A stretch of 64,000 nucleotides of DNA, taken from NCBI RefSeq assembly GCF_003148765.1, contig NZ_QGGV01000009.1:62001-126000 (forward strand), in the 5' to 3' direction. The notes under the pieces were generated by a model, which made no database searches, was not told the origin of the DNA, and saw only the letters and a program-made list of their open reading frames with translations. Of this stretch, positions 9,186 through 18,049 are shown piece after piece. How positions within the stretch are numbered: position 1 is the first letter of the stretch; the number at the start of each line of letters is the position of its first letter. A program made the translations under genes and the position numbers. Source of the stretch: Silicimonas algicola (GTDB lineage: Bacteria > Pseudomonadota > Alphaproteobacteria > Rhodobacterales > Rhodobacteraceae).

Positions 9186-12100
9186 ATGATCAGTTCTGCC
9201 ACATCACGCATCTTAGGTAGCGCAGGCTCGGTGGGGAGGGGGGCGCTGACGGGCGAGGACCTCCTGTTCCTCGGTGTGCCCGACCGCCTGCGGCAGGTCG
9301 AGGCTCCACTCTTGCGCGAGTTAGCGGAGGGCTTCGCCGCATGGCCCGAGGCCGCGGACGACCCGGACCTCGGTCCGGCCGGTCGCCTTGCCGTCTATCT
9401 CGGCCAGCACGCGAACGCGCTCGCCGACCAAATCGAGACGCTCCACGAGGCCTTCGCTAGGTTCTCCGCAGGCCACGCGGGCGCCCTCGACGCTGCCGAA
9501 CGCCAAGGCCACGTCCTCGATTTCGCCCGCAGCTTAGGGGCCGACGGGCGAGGGCTGCGGGGAGATCGCCGCGCCCTCCGGCGGTGGTTCGGCTTCGACG
9601 CGATGGTCGATCGGTATGAGCATCGCGTCGGCGTCGCCGAGCGGGCCCTTGCATTCGCTTTGGACCGCCTGGGTCTCGTGGCCGCCTCTGTCCTGTCCGA
9701 GCTAAAAGAACCGGCGCTGCGCCAACGCCTTTGGCGGCGCCTAGCCATCGAGGCCACGGCGGACCGGCTAACGGCCCACGCAGGCGACGCCCGCGTGGGC
9801 GCCGCGGCCTTCCGCTGCCTCGCCCGGGCGCTAGAGGGGCTGCCGACCGCGGAGCGTGAGGGCGCGCTGGGGGAACGAAGCCTCCGGACCGTGCATCGCG
9901 CAGCGATGGAGGCGAGCGGCGACGTCTGGACCGGGGTCGAGGCGCTGGACCTCCTGCGGGCCGCTTCTCCCGACGTTTTCGAGGCCGCGCTGACGCTCCG
10001 CCTCACGCGCCCTGCACCCGGCGACGACCTTTTCCTACGCCGCAAGGCCGTCGGCATGCTTTGCGCCGCCGTGGAAGCCCGGCCTGGCCTGGCGCCCCTT
10101 CTCGATGTAGCCAGGCGGGACAAAAGCCCCGCCGTGCGCCAAGTCCTCGCGCTAGACCTATGGAGGGTTCCCGTTGCGCCGCTTCGGGAGCAGCTTGCGG
10201 AGCTAGCCTGCGCCGACCCGGCGCCCGAGGTGCGGGCGGCAGCGCTGACGAGCGTCGAGCGCCTCCTGGAGCGAGTGGGTGTCGAGGAGGTAGCGGCCCT
10301 CTGGGTCCGGGTCCTCGACAGCGAGACCAGCCCCTTAGTCCTGCGGACCGCCCTCTTCTTTGCGGACAAGGCCATGGATGCGCTCTTGCGCCTCGATCCC
10401 CAAGGAGCTGAGGCCTGGACCGAAGCATTGGTCCCGGCGATTGAGCGTCTGCACGTCTCTGCCGGCTCGCTGGCGGTGCGGCGATGGGCAGCGCAGGCCC
10501 GCGAGCGGATGTGGTGTCTCTCGGACCCCGAGGCGCGCGCGCTCGCTGACCGCGTCCGCGCTGGCCTCGAATCCCTGTGCGAGGGCCGCAGCCGCCGCCT
10601 CTCGCCCGCGAAGAACCTGATAAAATCCGACCCCCTCTTGCTAGGACGAGTGCTTTCCGTGCTCTCTCAGGGGGATTTCGGCCACGATGTGGCCCCCCGC
10701 TGGCCCGCCCCGCGCGTCATGCGCGGCGACCGCTTCCGCACGCGACTCTGGCGGCTGCTCCATGAGTTCCGCAACCCCTCCACCGACAAGCGCCAGGCCT
10801 TCAGCCACGTGATCGGCCGGGTTTATACCGGCACATTATCCTCGCCTTCGACGATCATGGCCGAGCTCGCCCAAACCAAGGTCCCCGGGGAGCCACTCTT
10901 CATTGCCGAGGAAGGGGGGTGGCGGCCTTACTTGCCCCTCCCGGATCACGCGCTTTCAATCGTCGACACTGGCTGCCTCGTGCGGATCTTCACCGCGGAG
11001 GGCATCACGGAGATCACGCCACCCTCGGGCCTCGCTCGGCGCCTTGTGGCGCGCCTCCGGCTGACCTGGAATTTCCCTGCCTTCGCCGCCCAGCGCAACT
11101 GGTCTGAGGCGCGTGGCCAGTCGCCCGCAGCCTATGTGCGCGCCCTCGAGGAGCTGGGTTTCCGTTTCCGCCTGCGCCCCTACGAGACGGGGATCGGGCC
11201 CGGCGCGCATACGGAGGTCGATCCGGCCGTCGCGCGCTTCTTTCCGGTCGTGATCCCGCTGCCCCTGATGGGCGGCTCGCTTTGGCGCGACCTCGAGGGC
11301 TACTTCTTCTCGCTCTACCAGAACTCTCTGGGCCAGCTTGCGCTGTTCATCGGCGCGGCGCTCTCGGCCTTCATCGGCCGGCACCTCGCGCTCAGCGTCG
11401 CAATGCGCCGGACCCGCAACGCGCTGCCCCTCGTGCTTGGCGGCTGGGGTACCAGGGGCAAGTCCGGCACCGAGCGGCTCAAGGCCGGCCTCCTGAACGG
11501 CCTCGGCTATCCGCTCGTTTGCAAGACCACAGGCTGCGAGGCCATGTTCCTGCACGGTCGCGCCTTCGGCCCACTACGCGAGATGTTCCTGTTCCGGCCC
11601 TACGACAAGGCCACCATCTGGGAGCAGATGAATGTCGCCAGGCTTGCCCGCCAACTGGGGGCGGGGGTGTTCCTGTGGGAGTGCATGGGGCTGAGCCCGG
11701 CCTATGTTCGGGTCCTTCAGCGCCACTGGATGCGCGACGACATTTCCACCATTACCAACACCTACCCCGACCACGAGGACCTTCAGGGTCCCGCCGGGCG
11801 CAACATCCCCGAGGTGATGACTGAATTCCTGCCTGAGCGCGGGACGGTGCTCACCACAGAGGAGCAGATGCGCCCCATCCTCGCACAGGCCGCGCGGCGT
11901 CTGGGCACCCGGCTGCTCGGTGTGGGCTGGCTTGAAGCCGGCCTCCTGCCCTCTGACGCCCTCTCACGCTTTCCCTATGAGGAACACCCTTTCAACATCG
12001 CCCTGGTCCTCGCGCTCGCCGATGAGCTCGGAGCCGACCGCGACCGTGCGCTTGCAGAGATGGCCGACCGCGTAGTGCCGGACTTGGGCGTCCTGCGGGC

Positions 12101-13418
12101 CTTCCCGCCGGCGTCGATCGGGACCCGCCGGCTCGAGTTCGTCAATGGCATGTCCGCAAACGAGCGCTACGGCGCGCTCGGCAACTGGGAGCGCATGGGC
12201 TTCGACCGCCAGGACCCCGAGGCCGAGCCAGGGGTCTGGATCTCGACCGTCGTCAACAACCGCGCCGATCGCGTGCCGCGCTCGCGGGTCTTTGCATCAA
12301 TGCTCGCCAACGACCTGTCGGCCGACATGCACCTCCTGATCGGCTCCAACCTCGAGGGTCTGCAAGGCTACATCGAGGAGGCCTGGACCGAGCGGGCGCG
12401 CGAGCTCACCCTGTGGCCTGAGGGCGAGGCCGGCACCGAGTCTGACCCACTTGGGGTACTCGCTGCCGCCGCTCGCTGGCTGCGAGTTCCCCGCCAACTC
12501 GATCAGGCCCGCCGGGTCCTGGAAGCCATGCTCCGCGCCCAAGGAGCTCCGCTCGATCCCGACGAAATCGACGGCCTCGCGGACGACCCTCACGCGCTCG
12601 AGGCCCGGCTCTTGCAGGAAGGGATCGCGGAGACGTCGGCGATCGTGTCGTACCAGCGTCGGGTCCTTCAGGATCTTTCGGATTACGAGAACTTGGCAGA
12701 GCGCATCCGCAAGGGGGACGACCGGCAAAAGCTCGACGCCGACTTCGCTCGGCTGTCCGGCGTATGGTTCCGCCGCAAGATCGTGGTGGTCAGAAACTTC
12801 CACGCGAGCGGCGAGGAGGTGGTGGACCGTATCCGCACCGAAACCCCCCCCGGCTTCCTGAACCGCGTCATGGGCATCCAGAACATCAAGGGGACTGGCT
12901 TGGATTTCGTGTATCGCTGGATGGCCTGGGACGCCTGCGCCATAGCTTGCCGTCACGCGCTGAGCCGCGATCCCTCCGCCTCCGCCGAGGGGGTGCGGGC
13001 ACTCGCGGCCTTCCAGGAGTTCGGCTTGCTAGGTGAGGAAACGGTGCGGGCGACTTTGGCGGCTCTCAAGGCAGACCCGCCGCTGCCCGGCCTGGCCTTC
13101 ATAGACCAAGTCGGCATGATCGAGGCCAAACACGACCAGCAGGTCGCGGCCCTGCGCGCCGGTATGGGAGGCGTCGGCAGGGCGGGAAGGCTGGACAGGC
13201 TCGCCTCGCTCTTTGAGGGATTGCTCGACGCTGGCGACGCGGTGCGCCGCCGCCGCGCCGCGGATCGAATTACCCGCGACCTCGTCGCCGAGCGCATCAG
13301 CCACGACCGCGCCGCGGTCGAACTCAAGAAGCTGAACGCCCGCCAGAAAGGAGGGTGGCTCGCGGAATCCCTTCACCGGACCTTGGCTGCGGCGCGTCGG
13401 CCCCTCCGCGGCGCCTGA
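9186..13418 (+). CDS. Giant CapB/PgsB-like Mur-ligase-type ATPase with long N-terminal helical repeats
   Basis: About 1,410 residues from ATG 9186 (the frame is open from GTG 9102; neither start has a good ribosome site, so the N-terminus is uncertain). Ordinary CapB/PgsB has about 400. Residues 1-500 are helical; near 320-430 there are HEAT-like repeats (PAVRQVLALDLWR, PEVRAAALTSVERLL). The CapB core begins near residue 720 after two hydrophobic stretches: P-loop WGTRGKSGTERLKAGL (about 752), CKTTGCEAM, FLWECMGLSP, ITNTYPDHEDLQG, and further on NERYGALGNWE and VNNRADRVPRSR. These match the nucleotide-binding and amide-ligase region of CapB. About 350 further residues follow (helical, TPPGFLNRVMGIQNIKGTG). 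The family activates a carboxyl as acyl phosphate to extend poly-gamma-glutamate; substrate here is unknown. Confidence 0.8.
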   Translation: MISSATSRILGSAGSVGRGALTGEDLLFLGVPDRLRQVEAPLLRELAEGFAAWPEAADDPDLGPAGRLAVYLGQHANALADQIETLHEAFARFSAGHAGALDAAERQGHVLDFARSLGADGRGLRGDRRALRRWFGFDAMVDRYEHRVGVAERALAFALDRLGLVAASVLSELKEPALRQRLWRRLAIEATADRLTAHAGDARVGAAAFRCLARALEGLPTAEREGALGERSLRTVHRAAMEASGDVWTGVEALDLLRAASPDVFEAALTLRLTRPAPGDDLFLRRKAVGMLCAAVEARPGLAPLLDVARRDKSPAVRQVLALDLWRVPVAPLREQLAELACADPAPEVRAAALTSVERLLERVGVEEVAALWVRVLDSETSPLVLRTALFFADKAMDALLRLDPQGAEAWTEALVPAIERLHVSAGSLAVRRWAAQARERMWCLSDPEARALADRVRAGLESLCEGRSRRLSPAKNLIKSDPLLLGRVLSVLSQGDFGHDVAPRWPAPRVMRGDRFRTRLWRLLHEFRNPSTDKRQAFSHVIGRVYTGTLSSPSTIMAELAQTKVPGEPLFIAEEGGWRPYLPLPDHALSIVDTGCLVRIFTAEGITEITPPSGLARRLVARLRLTWNFPAFAAQRNWSEARGQSPAAYVRALEELGFRFRLRPYETGIGPGAHTEVDPAVARFFPVVIPLPLMGGSLWRDLEGYFFSLYQNSLGQLALFIGAALSAFIGRHLALSVAMRRTRNALPLVLGGWGTRGKSGTERLKAGLLNGLGYPLVCKTTGCEAMFLHGRAFGPLREMFLFRPYDKATIWEQMNVARLARQLGAGVFLWECMGLSPAYVRVLQRHWMRDDISTITNTYPDHEDLQGPAGRNIPEVMTEFLPERGTVLTTEEQMRPILAQAARRLGTRLLGVGWLEAGLLPSDALSRFPYEEHPFNIALVLALADELGADRDRALAEMADRVVPDLGVLRAFPPASIGTRRLEFVNGMSANERYGALGNWERMGFDRQDPEAEPGVWISTVVNNRADRVPRSRVFASMLANDLSADMHLLIGSNLEGLQGYIEEAWTERARELTLWPEGEAGTESDPLGVLAAAARWLRVPRQLDQARRVLEAMLRAQGAPLDPDEIDGLADDPHALEARLLQEGIAETSAIVSYQRRVLQDLSDYENLAERIRKGDDRQKLDADFARLSGVWFRRKIVVVRNFHASGEEVVDRIRTETPPGFLNRVMGIQNIKGTGLDFVYRWMAWDACAIACRHALSRDPSASAEGVRALAAFQEFGLLGEETVRATLAALKADPPLPGLAFIDQVGMIEAKHDQQVAALRAGMGGVGRAGRLDRLASLFEGLLDAGDAVRRRRAADRITRDLVAERISHDRAAVELKKLNARQKGGWLAESLHRTLAAARRPLRGA

Positions 13419-13452
13419 TGCACGGTCGAGCTACCTTTGCCGCGCTGGACCC

Positions 13453-13469
13453 TCCGGACTCAGTCCGGA
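13453..13469. terminator. Short perfect inverted repeat between convergent genes
   Basis: TCCGGACT and AGTCCGGA are separated by a single C, overlapping the stop codon of the minus-strand gene and 34 nt past the CapB-like stop. It could act as a bidirectional hairpin between convergent genes, but there is no T-run on either side, so it is not a classic intrinsic terminator. Confidence 0.35.
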
Positions 13470-14035
13470 TCCCGCGGCCAGAGATGGTTCGCAATTACCC
13501 GGGCGACCGAACGCCGCATTGGGCCGCGCTGGCACTCTTTCAAAATCGATACGGAGGCGCAGAAGCTCAAAATGCCACTCAGCGTGTCCTTGTCGAGCTG
13601 TGAGTCGGTAGGCCATGGGTGGAACCCTCGGGCCGCGAGCTCCCGCTCAAGAACAAACACATAGGCATTGCGATTCAGCCGTAGAGTGCGGCGCAGTGCC
13701 GACCGCTTCTGCGATTCAGCCTGCGCGGCAAAGCCGGTGGCGACCTGCCGAAAATACTCGGGCGACGCCGGGACCGCACCCACGTAGATGAGGTAGCGGC
13801 GGAGCTGAGCTTGATTTTCGCTTAGGACCTCCCTGAAGCTATCGAGCTCGCGCGACGCCGCCTTGAGGTCGCGCGGCTGCTCGTCGCTGCCGTCGATGTA
13901 TGCGTCCACAAGGTCGCGCGCGGCGTTTCGGTCACCCTGCTCAGCCGCGACTCTCAACTCTGCAATACTCTGCGCGCCGGCGGCACTGGCGCCAGCGAGG
14001 CAGATCAGCAGGCCCATCCCTCTCAGGATTCTCAT
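13460..14035 (-). CDS. Small secreted protein with Sel1/TPR-like start
   Basis: 191 residues from ATG 14035, chosen over a GTG at 14056 because GGGGGA lies about 9 nt upstream. The N-terminus MRILRGMGLLICLAGASAAGAQ is a signal peptide with an AxA-type cleavage site. The next part (IAELRVAAEQGDRNAARDLVDAYIDG) resembles one Sel1-like repeat; the remainder is helical with two Cys residues (SFCAS, KECQR) that could form a disulfide. Function not recognised. It converges on the CapB-like gene, ending about 40 nt from it, and may mark the edge of that module. Confidence 0.65.
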   Translation of the reverse strand: MRILRGMGLLICLAGASAAGAQSIAELRVAAEQGDRNAARDLVDAYIDGSDEQPRDLKAASRELDSFREVLSENQAQLRRYLIYVGAVPASPEYFRQVATGFAAQAESQKRSALRRTLRLNRNAYVFVLERELAARGFHPWPTDSQLDKDTLSGILSFCASVSILKECQRGPMRRSVARVIANHLWPRDPD

Positions 14036-14269
14036 AAAAGCGATTCCCCCACGCACCTTTGAATGAGTGCACCCTCGGGTTTAACAATTCGCAGTTCCAT
14101 GTCCGTCCTCCGGGTCGGGTTCTTCGTTCTATGAGGTTTTAGAGTAGCCCCCGAGATGCCAAGAGCAACGATAAGTTTTTTGGCAGCTGCCCGAAGGTAC
14201 CCGTCCATTTGGAAGTTGAGGAGCCGGGATCGGCCTAAGTTTCACATCCCGCGTCATCGTAGACCTGCC

Positions 14270-14751
14270 TCACAATGAGGGCTCGGGCTCGTCCGAGAGC
14301 GCTGCCCCTAGAGCGGCAATTCTCGTCCGCCTTTCGTCGTCAGCTTTAGCGATGCTTTCTCTCTCCTCGCGGAGGTAATTACCAAACTCTGGCGAAGTTT
14401 CCTGTATTCCAAAAGCCTCACAGCGAACCCTTGCTGCATCTATAGCCTGACGCTCGAGCCGCCCGGCCAGACTGGATGTCTGAGGAGTTCAGCTAGACCC
14501 GCTTGGGGAATAGACGCAAACTGCCCTGGCGGAATGGAGCGGAAGGCTGCCTGACAGTAGGCATGTTCTCGCGCTCGGCGTTAGAGGTATACCCCGACGT
14601 AGGCAGCGGCAAAGCCGACGGCGATGAACATCGGGACGGCCGAGAAGCGCTTCGTACCCGGCTCCCGAAATGGTGGGTAGTCTGCTTCCGGCTTGTTCTC
14701 TTGCCCTGGCACTTCCGGGTAGTCCAGGCGGGTATGGAATGGGTCCTTCAA
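14270..14751 (-). pseudogene. Remnant of one or two small genes broken by a stop and a frameshift
   Basis: On the minus strand a TTG at 14751 (AAGGA about 7 nt upstream) opens 56 codons ending at 14581, with a C-terminal hydrophobic segment (FSAVPMFIAVGFAAAYVGVYL). The same frame then runs on past the TAA as CQAAFRSIPPGQFASIPQAGLAELLR, and after one frameshift near 14470 continues as ERQAIDAARVRCEAFGIQ through a charged helix to a stop at 14270. The protein-like composition across the breaks argues for a decayed gene; the first 56 codons might instead be an intact small membrane protein. Family not recognised. Confidence 0.35.
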
Positions 14752-14910
14752 GGTCTCGTTCCTTCTGCCTTGCTGAGACGCCTAATTACCGCGCCAAGCA
14801 ACCCGACGCCACCTCGCACAGGGGCGTTCTACAGCACGAATGCCAAAGACTGGACCAATGCACTGCGGCGCCTATCCTCAGAGGCGTGCTCGCTGCCGAG
14901 GGAGAAAACC

Positions 14911-15080
14911 ATGCAGCAAACGCCAGTGTTAAAGGGAATCAGCGTCGTGTCGATATCGGTGCCTGATCTCGACGCGGCCAGGGAGTTCTATTCCGAGGTC
15001 CTTGGTCTTGGTGAGCCGCTGTACGAGTTACCGGACGCAGGTTGGATTGAGTTCGGCCTCGCGAGCGGCCAGGGCAACAG
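14911..15080 (+). pseudogene. Truncated VOC (glyoxalase/bleomycin-resistance) family gene
   Basis: A GGGAG site precedes ATG 14911. The product begins with the first beta-alpha-beta unit of VOC-superfamily proteins (GISVVSISVPDLDAAREFY, then EVLGLGEPLYELPDAGWIEF, GLASGQGN). VOC proteins need about 120 residues; here the match ends near 15080 and the frame turns into low-value sequence that stops at 15135. The break coincides with the point where a hydrophobic segment can be read on the other strand, so two fragments seem to have been joined here. Confidence 0.6.
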
Positions 15081-15180
15081 CATGAAAACGACGGCAAGCG
15101 CAGGGAGCAGCAGACCAAGGCCCAGCAGCAAGTAGACCGTAAACGCGCCCTCCAGTCTCCCACGTCTGAGCTTCGCCACG
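15080..15180 (-). pseudogene. Fragment of a membrane protein (single TM segment)
   Basis: The minus strand reads LEGAFTVYLLLGLGLLLPA then LAVVFMLL, a clear membrane helix, inside an 85-codon ORF (14988-15245). The downstream half of that ORF is the antisense of the VOC fragment, so only the TM part looks genuine. Most likely a leftover of a small inner-membrane protein gene. Confidence 0.3.
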
Positions 15181-15297
15181 CAGTTCGCCTTACCGTTGCA
15201 GTCTGGTCCGGAGGGTCCGCTGTATGAACTAAGAAAAGACTCCACGAGACAGTGGACAAATCGACGCTCCAGTCAACAAGCGACGCGCCTACCGAAT

Positions 15298-15535
15298 TTA
15301 CGGTTGCATGATGCCGAGAAGTCCTCCCCAGCGCCTTGGGAAGCGCCAGTGGGCGTCGTCCGCCGTTTCTTGAAGCAGGCCCAGGATGCGCCCCGCTTCT
15401 CTGAGCAACCAAGCGCCAGACGGCAGGGCAGCTATCTCGGCCCGGTCGCGCCATATCGCGGCAGCCCACGCTCGCTAGCCCCCCCTTGCGGCAAGAACGC
15501 GTCAGAAGTCCCTTACGGCCTCGACGGTCGGGCAT
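15298..15535 (-). pseudogene. Decayed gene tail of unknown family
   Basis: From just after a TAG at 15475-15477 the minus strand is open to 15298 and reads RDRAEIAALPSGAWLLREAG then RILGLLQETADDAHW and GGLLGIMQP, with convincing amphipathic helices. Upstream, protein-like sequence continues only in other frames (VEAVRDF, RVLAARG), so the 5' end carries a stop and at least one frameshift. I do not know the family. It belongs to the same patch of decayed genes as its neighbours. Confidence 0.35.
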
Positions 15536-15649
15536 GATCATCTGAGGGGAGCGCGGCCTGTTAGCGGACCGTTAGAGTGGAGAGGTAGGTGGATAGAAAA
15601 ACGCCGAGACACCTATCCCATTGTTTTGGAACATACGTATTAGGTGTAT

Positions 15650-15723
15650 TGGTGCCGGTGAAGACTCGAGCCCCCGACCCCATCACTACGAATGACGTGC
15701 TATACCAGCTGAACTACGCTCAC
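15650..15723 (-). pseudogene. Degenerate tRNA-Thr(CGT)
   Basis: The minus strand has the order of a tRNA: GTGAGCG, TA, D arm GTTCAGCTGGTATAGC, anticodon stem CGTCA/TGATG around loop TTCGTAG (anticodon CGT, Thr), variable GGGTC, T-arm start GGGGGCTCGAGT, and a 3' end GGCACCA. The acceptor strands no longer pair and the 3' side of the T stem is damaged (CTTCA instead of a CCCCC-like strand), so I read it as a decayed tRNA-Thr, possibly left by an integration event. It lies at the left part of the accessory region that ends with an integrase gene. Confidence 0.55.
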
Positions 15724-15838
15724 ATTCCCGCGCATGGCGCCGGTTGAGTGCGCCACGCAGATCCCTCAACTAATTGGCTGTGTTGAATAAAATTTAGCAT
15801 CCAAGCGACTTGACCCTCAAGCGTTCCCCCATTCGATA

Positions 15839-16288
15839 TCAGCCCCGCCATTTTCGCGCGCTCCCCTCACTTCGTCGCGGCTGTACCAGAGTTGTCTCAA
15901 CAGTCCGGACTCGGACCGCATCGTTCTCCGATCCAGGTGATTTTCGATAGCCAAGGTTGACAGCAAGCATGAAGCGGGCTGCGCAGTAGGTCTGACGGCT
16001 GTACAGGGCCTCCTCATGCCATTCTTCGATCCGACTTCTCGCGCGCGCGATGACGTGGGAAAACTCATCCTTCCTAGAGTAGTTTAGAAGAGTTCTTCTG
16101 GACACCTCGAGCACAAGCGCGAGGCCCGACAGAGTTGGGGGGCGCATGGCTTCGGTTGTGACCGTGATCCTTTGACCATTGCGTATGGCTGTTTCCGTCT
16201 TCTCGTACTCAAGCCCTTTAAAATACGCCTCAATGCGAGCCTCAAGCTCGTCGACTGACCTGAAAACCTTTGTGCCGCGGGTAGCCAT
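15839..16288 (-). CDS. Phage terminase small subunit-like DNA-packaging protein
   Basis: 149 residues from ATG 16288. Residues 1-115 look like small terminase subunits that recognise phage DNA: an N-terminal amphipathic helix (VDELEARIEAYFKGLE), a helix-turn-helix (PTLSGLALVLEVSRRTLLNY) and a helical region (EFSHVIARARSRIEEWHEEAL) followed by FMLAVNLGYR. The last 30 residues (VRVRTVETTLVQPRRSEGS) look out of frame compared with the usual C-termini, so a late frameshift is possible. No large terminase, portal or capsid gene is nearby; this is an isolated phage remnant or a satellite gene. Confidence 0.65.
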   Translation of the reverse strand: MATRGTKVFRSVDELEARIEAYFKGLEYEKTETAIRNGQRITVTTEAMRPPTLSGLALVLEVSRRTLLNYSRKDEFSHVIARARSRIEEWHEEALYSRQTYCAARFMLAVNLGYRKSPGSENDAVRVRTVETTLVQPRRSEGSARKWRG

Positions 16289-16786
16289 CACTAGAACGTT
16301 AGCATGCGACCGAGTACCCTGCCAAAGGTTGGGCTCGCCAGTGCTTTGAGTGTTCGCAAGTCTCGCTCAGTTTTGAGCGATAGTCCTACGATGAACTATT
16401 GGGACCAGCCGTACTCCAAACCAGTCATCGACTGTTTTGAACAGATGACCGGGCCGAGCGCAGAATGACCATGACGCGCGGCACCGGCTTCCGGCGTGAA
16501 GCAATGCTCTCTTGGTCGCGACCGGCCCAGAGCGGACCATCACCGCCATGCTTCGATGCTGCGGTTGCAGTCTGCACAGCCGACATTGGAGTTGCTACCC
16601 ATTAGCGGGCGCAGGGTGAATGTGCGCTGTCCCTGGTTTTCCTTGACTCCAACCTCGCACATTCGACAGTTTCGGGGCGCGTCCAGAGCACAAGGCAGCG
16701 CCAGACGCATGTTTCAAGCCTGCCAACAATAACCGGCACCGGGCCCTTCCGGAGAAGGCCGAGACACCCTTGCACTGGAGAGCAAG
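16289..16786. other. Gene-free stretch before the HNH gene
   Basis: About 500 bases without a credible gene. ORFs on both strands are short and have mixed, non-protein-like composition. The bases just before 16787 hold the GGAGAG ribosome site of the HNH gene. No repeat array or RNA gene was recognised. Confidence 0.4.
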
Positions 16787-17782
16787 ATGCCTTCCTTGAA
16801 CACGCTTGTGGGCGAGCATGACCACCTGTTGGAAACCTATGAAGCCGAAGTTGAGGTCGAATATCGCGGCGAGCGATACCGCGTCCGTAACAACGGCGCG
16901 GTCTATCGACTAAACGAGTTCCGGAAACGCGCACGTCCGCTCGACAAAACATGGTCCTTTGGACGCCAGAGCCTCACGACCGGCTACCATTTCTTGGCCG
17001 GTGAACCGATCCATCGCATAGTCTGCACCGCTTTCAACGGTCCGCCACCCACCGATCAACACGTCGTCGATCACATCGACACGAACCGCGCGAACAACAG
17101 GCCCGAGAATCTGCGCTGGCTCACAAGGCTGGAAAACGCACTCCTGAACGAAATAACCGCCCGCCGCATTGAGCTGGCTTATGGGTCGATTGATGCGTTT
17201 CTCCAAGATCCCTCCAGGCCCAGAAACGAGACATCATTTCCCGACGTCTCATGGATGCGGACCGTGACCAAGGAAGAGGGTGCCAGAACCAAGTCCCGCT
17301 TCGAATCATGGGCAAGGAGCGGATCGGTTCCAAGCGGAGGCGCAATCGGCGAGTGGCTCTATGGCACCCGTGAGCGAGCTGACTTCGAGCCGGAGCCGGA
17401 AGAGTATGAAAGCCGGACGCCATCGGCCATCCAACTAAAATGGAGGGTCCCGACCGAGTTTCCGGGATGCCCGGAGGCGGTATCAGAAGATGGGTTGGAG
17501 CGATACGCTCAGAACCTCCGGTTCGGTGAGGTCTTCGCTCGGAACAACATCTACCAGAGCTTAGTCGTTCAATGCGCGCTCGTAGAAGGTGGTCTGGTCG
17601 TTCTTACCCGTGCTGCCGAAGCTGACGCGATCAAGGACTGGGCTGTCGCCATGATCACGATCCGAGGCGAGCTGTTCGTTCACCGCAGCGAGCATCAATA
17701 TTTCACGCTTCAGGGTGCGCTGAAAACCTTCTGCGAGCTGACCGGCGAAAGTTTGAGCGATAGCATCGATGACTATACGTGA
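16787..17782 (+). CDS. HNH endonuclease
   Basis: 331 residues, GGAGAGCAAG immediately before the ATG. Residues about 80-125 carry the HNH signature of the homing-endonuclease-like HNH_3 type: PIHRIVCTAFNG, HVVDHIDTNRANNRPENLRW, with the catalytic H of DHID and the N residues of NNRPENL. The front (YRGERYRVRNNGAVYRL) resembles the small beta domain often found before such HNH modules. The C-terminal 180 residues are not recognised. It stands alone in its frame, about 270 nt before a helicase-nuclease gene in the same direction; together they may form a DNA-targeting defence unit, or it may be a solitary mobile endonuclease. Confidence 0.8.
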   Translation: MPSLNTLVGEHDHLLETYEAEVEVEYRGERYRVRNNGAVYRLNEFRKRARPLDKTWSFGRQSLTTGYHFLAGEPIHRIVCTAFNGPPPTDQHVVDHIDTNRANNRPENLRWLTRLENALLNEITARRIELAYGSIDAFLQDPSRPRNETSFPDVSWMRTVTKEEGARTKSRFESWARSGSVPSGGAIGEWLYGTRERADFEPEPEEYESRTPSAIQLKWRVPTEFPGCPEAVSEDGLERYAQNLRFGEVFARNNIYQSLVVQCALVEGGLVVLTRAAEADAIKDWAVAMITIRGELFVHRSEHQYFTLQGALKTFCELTGESLSDSIDDYT

Positions 17783-18049
17783 AGGCGTGCGGCGCTACTA
17801 CGTGTAACCGCCGTGCAATCCCTGATGCCGGTTCGGCCCTTAGCTGGCGGTCGAGAGCTTGCCGACGCCGCGCCGCGATGCTCCCCGAAGCAGCCGTTTA
17901 TGGTGTGGCACAGCGTTTCGCAGGAAAGGGAGGTTCCACCTCAGGCATGGGTTGCACCGCACGGATACTAGTGCCACTTGATCAGTAGAAATTTCGATAA
18001 TTCAAGTTTATCAATTAGTAATTCATATGGTTAAGTTGTCGGAGAAGCT
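17783..18049 (+). promoter_or_regulatory. A+T-rich leader of the helicase-nuclease gene
   Basis: The last 75 bases before the gene (about 17975-18049) are markedly A+T rich compared with surroundings, and GGAGAAGCT precedes ATG 18050. This suggests the large gene has its own promoter and is not simply read through from the HNH gene. I could not fix a convincing -35/-10 pair. Confidence 0.4.
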
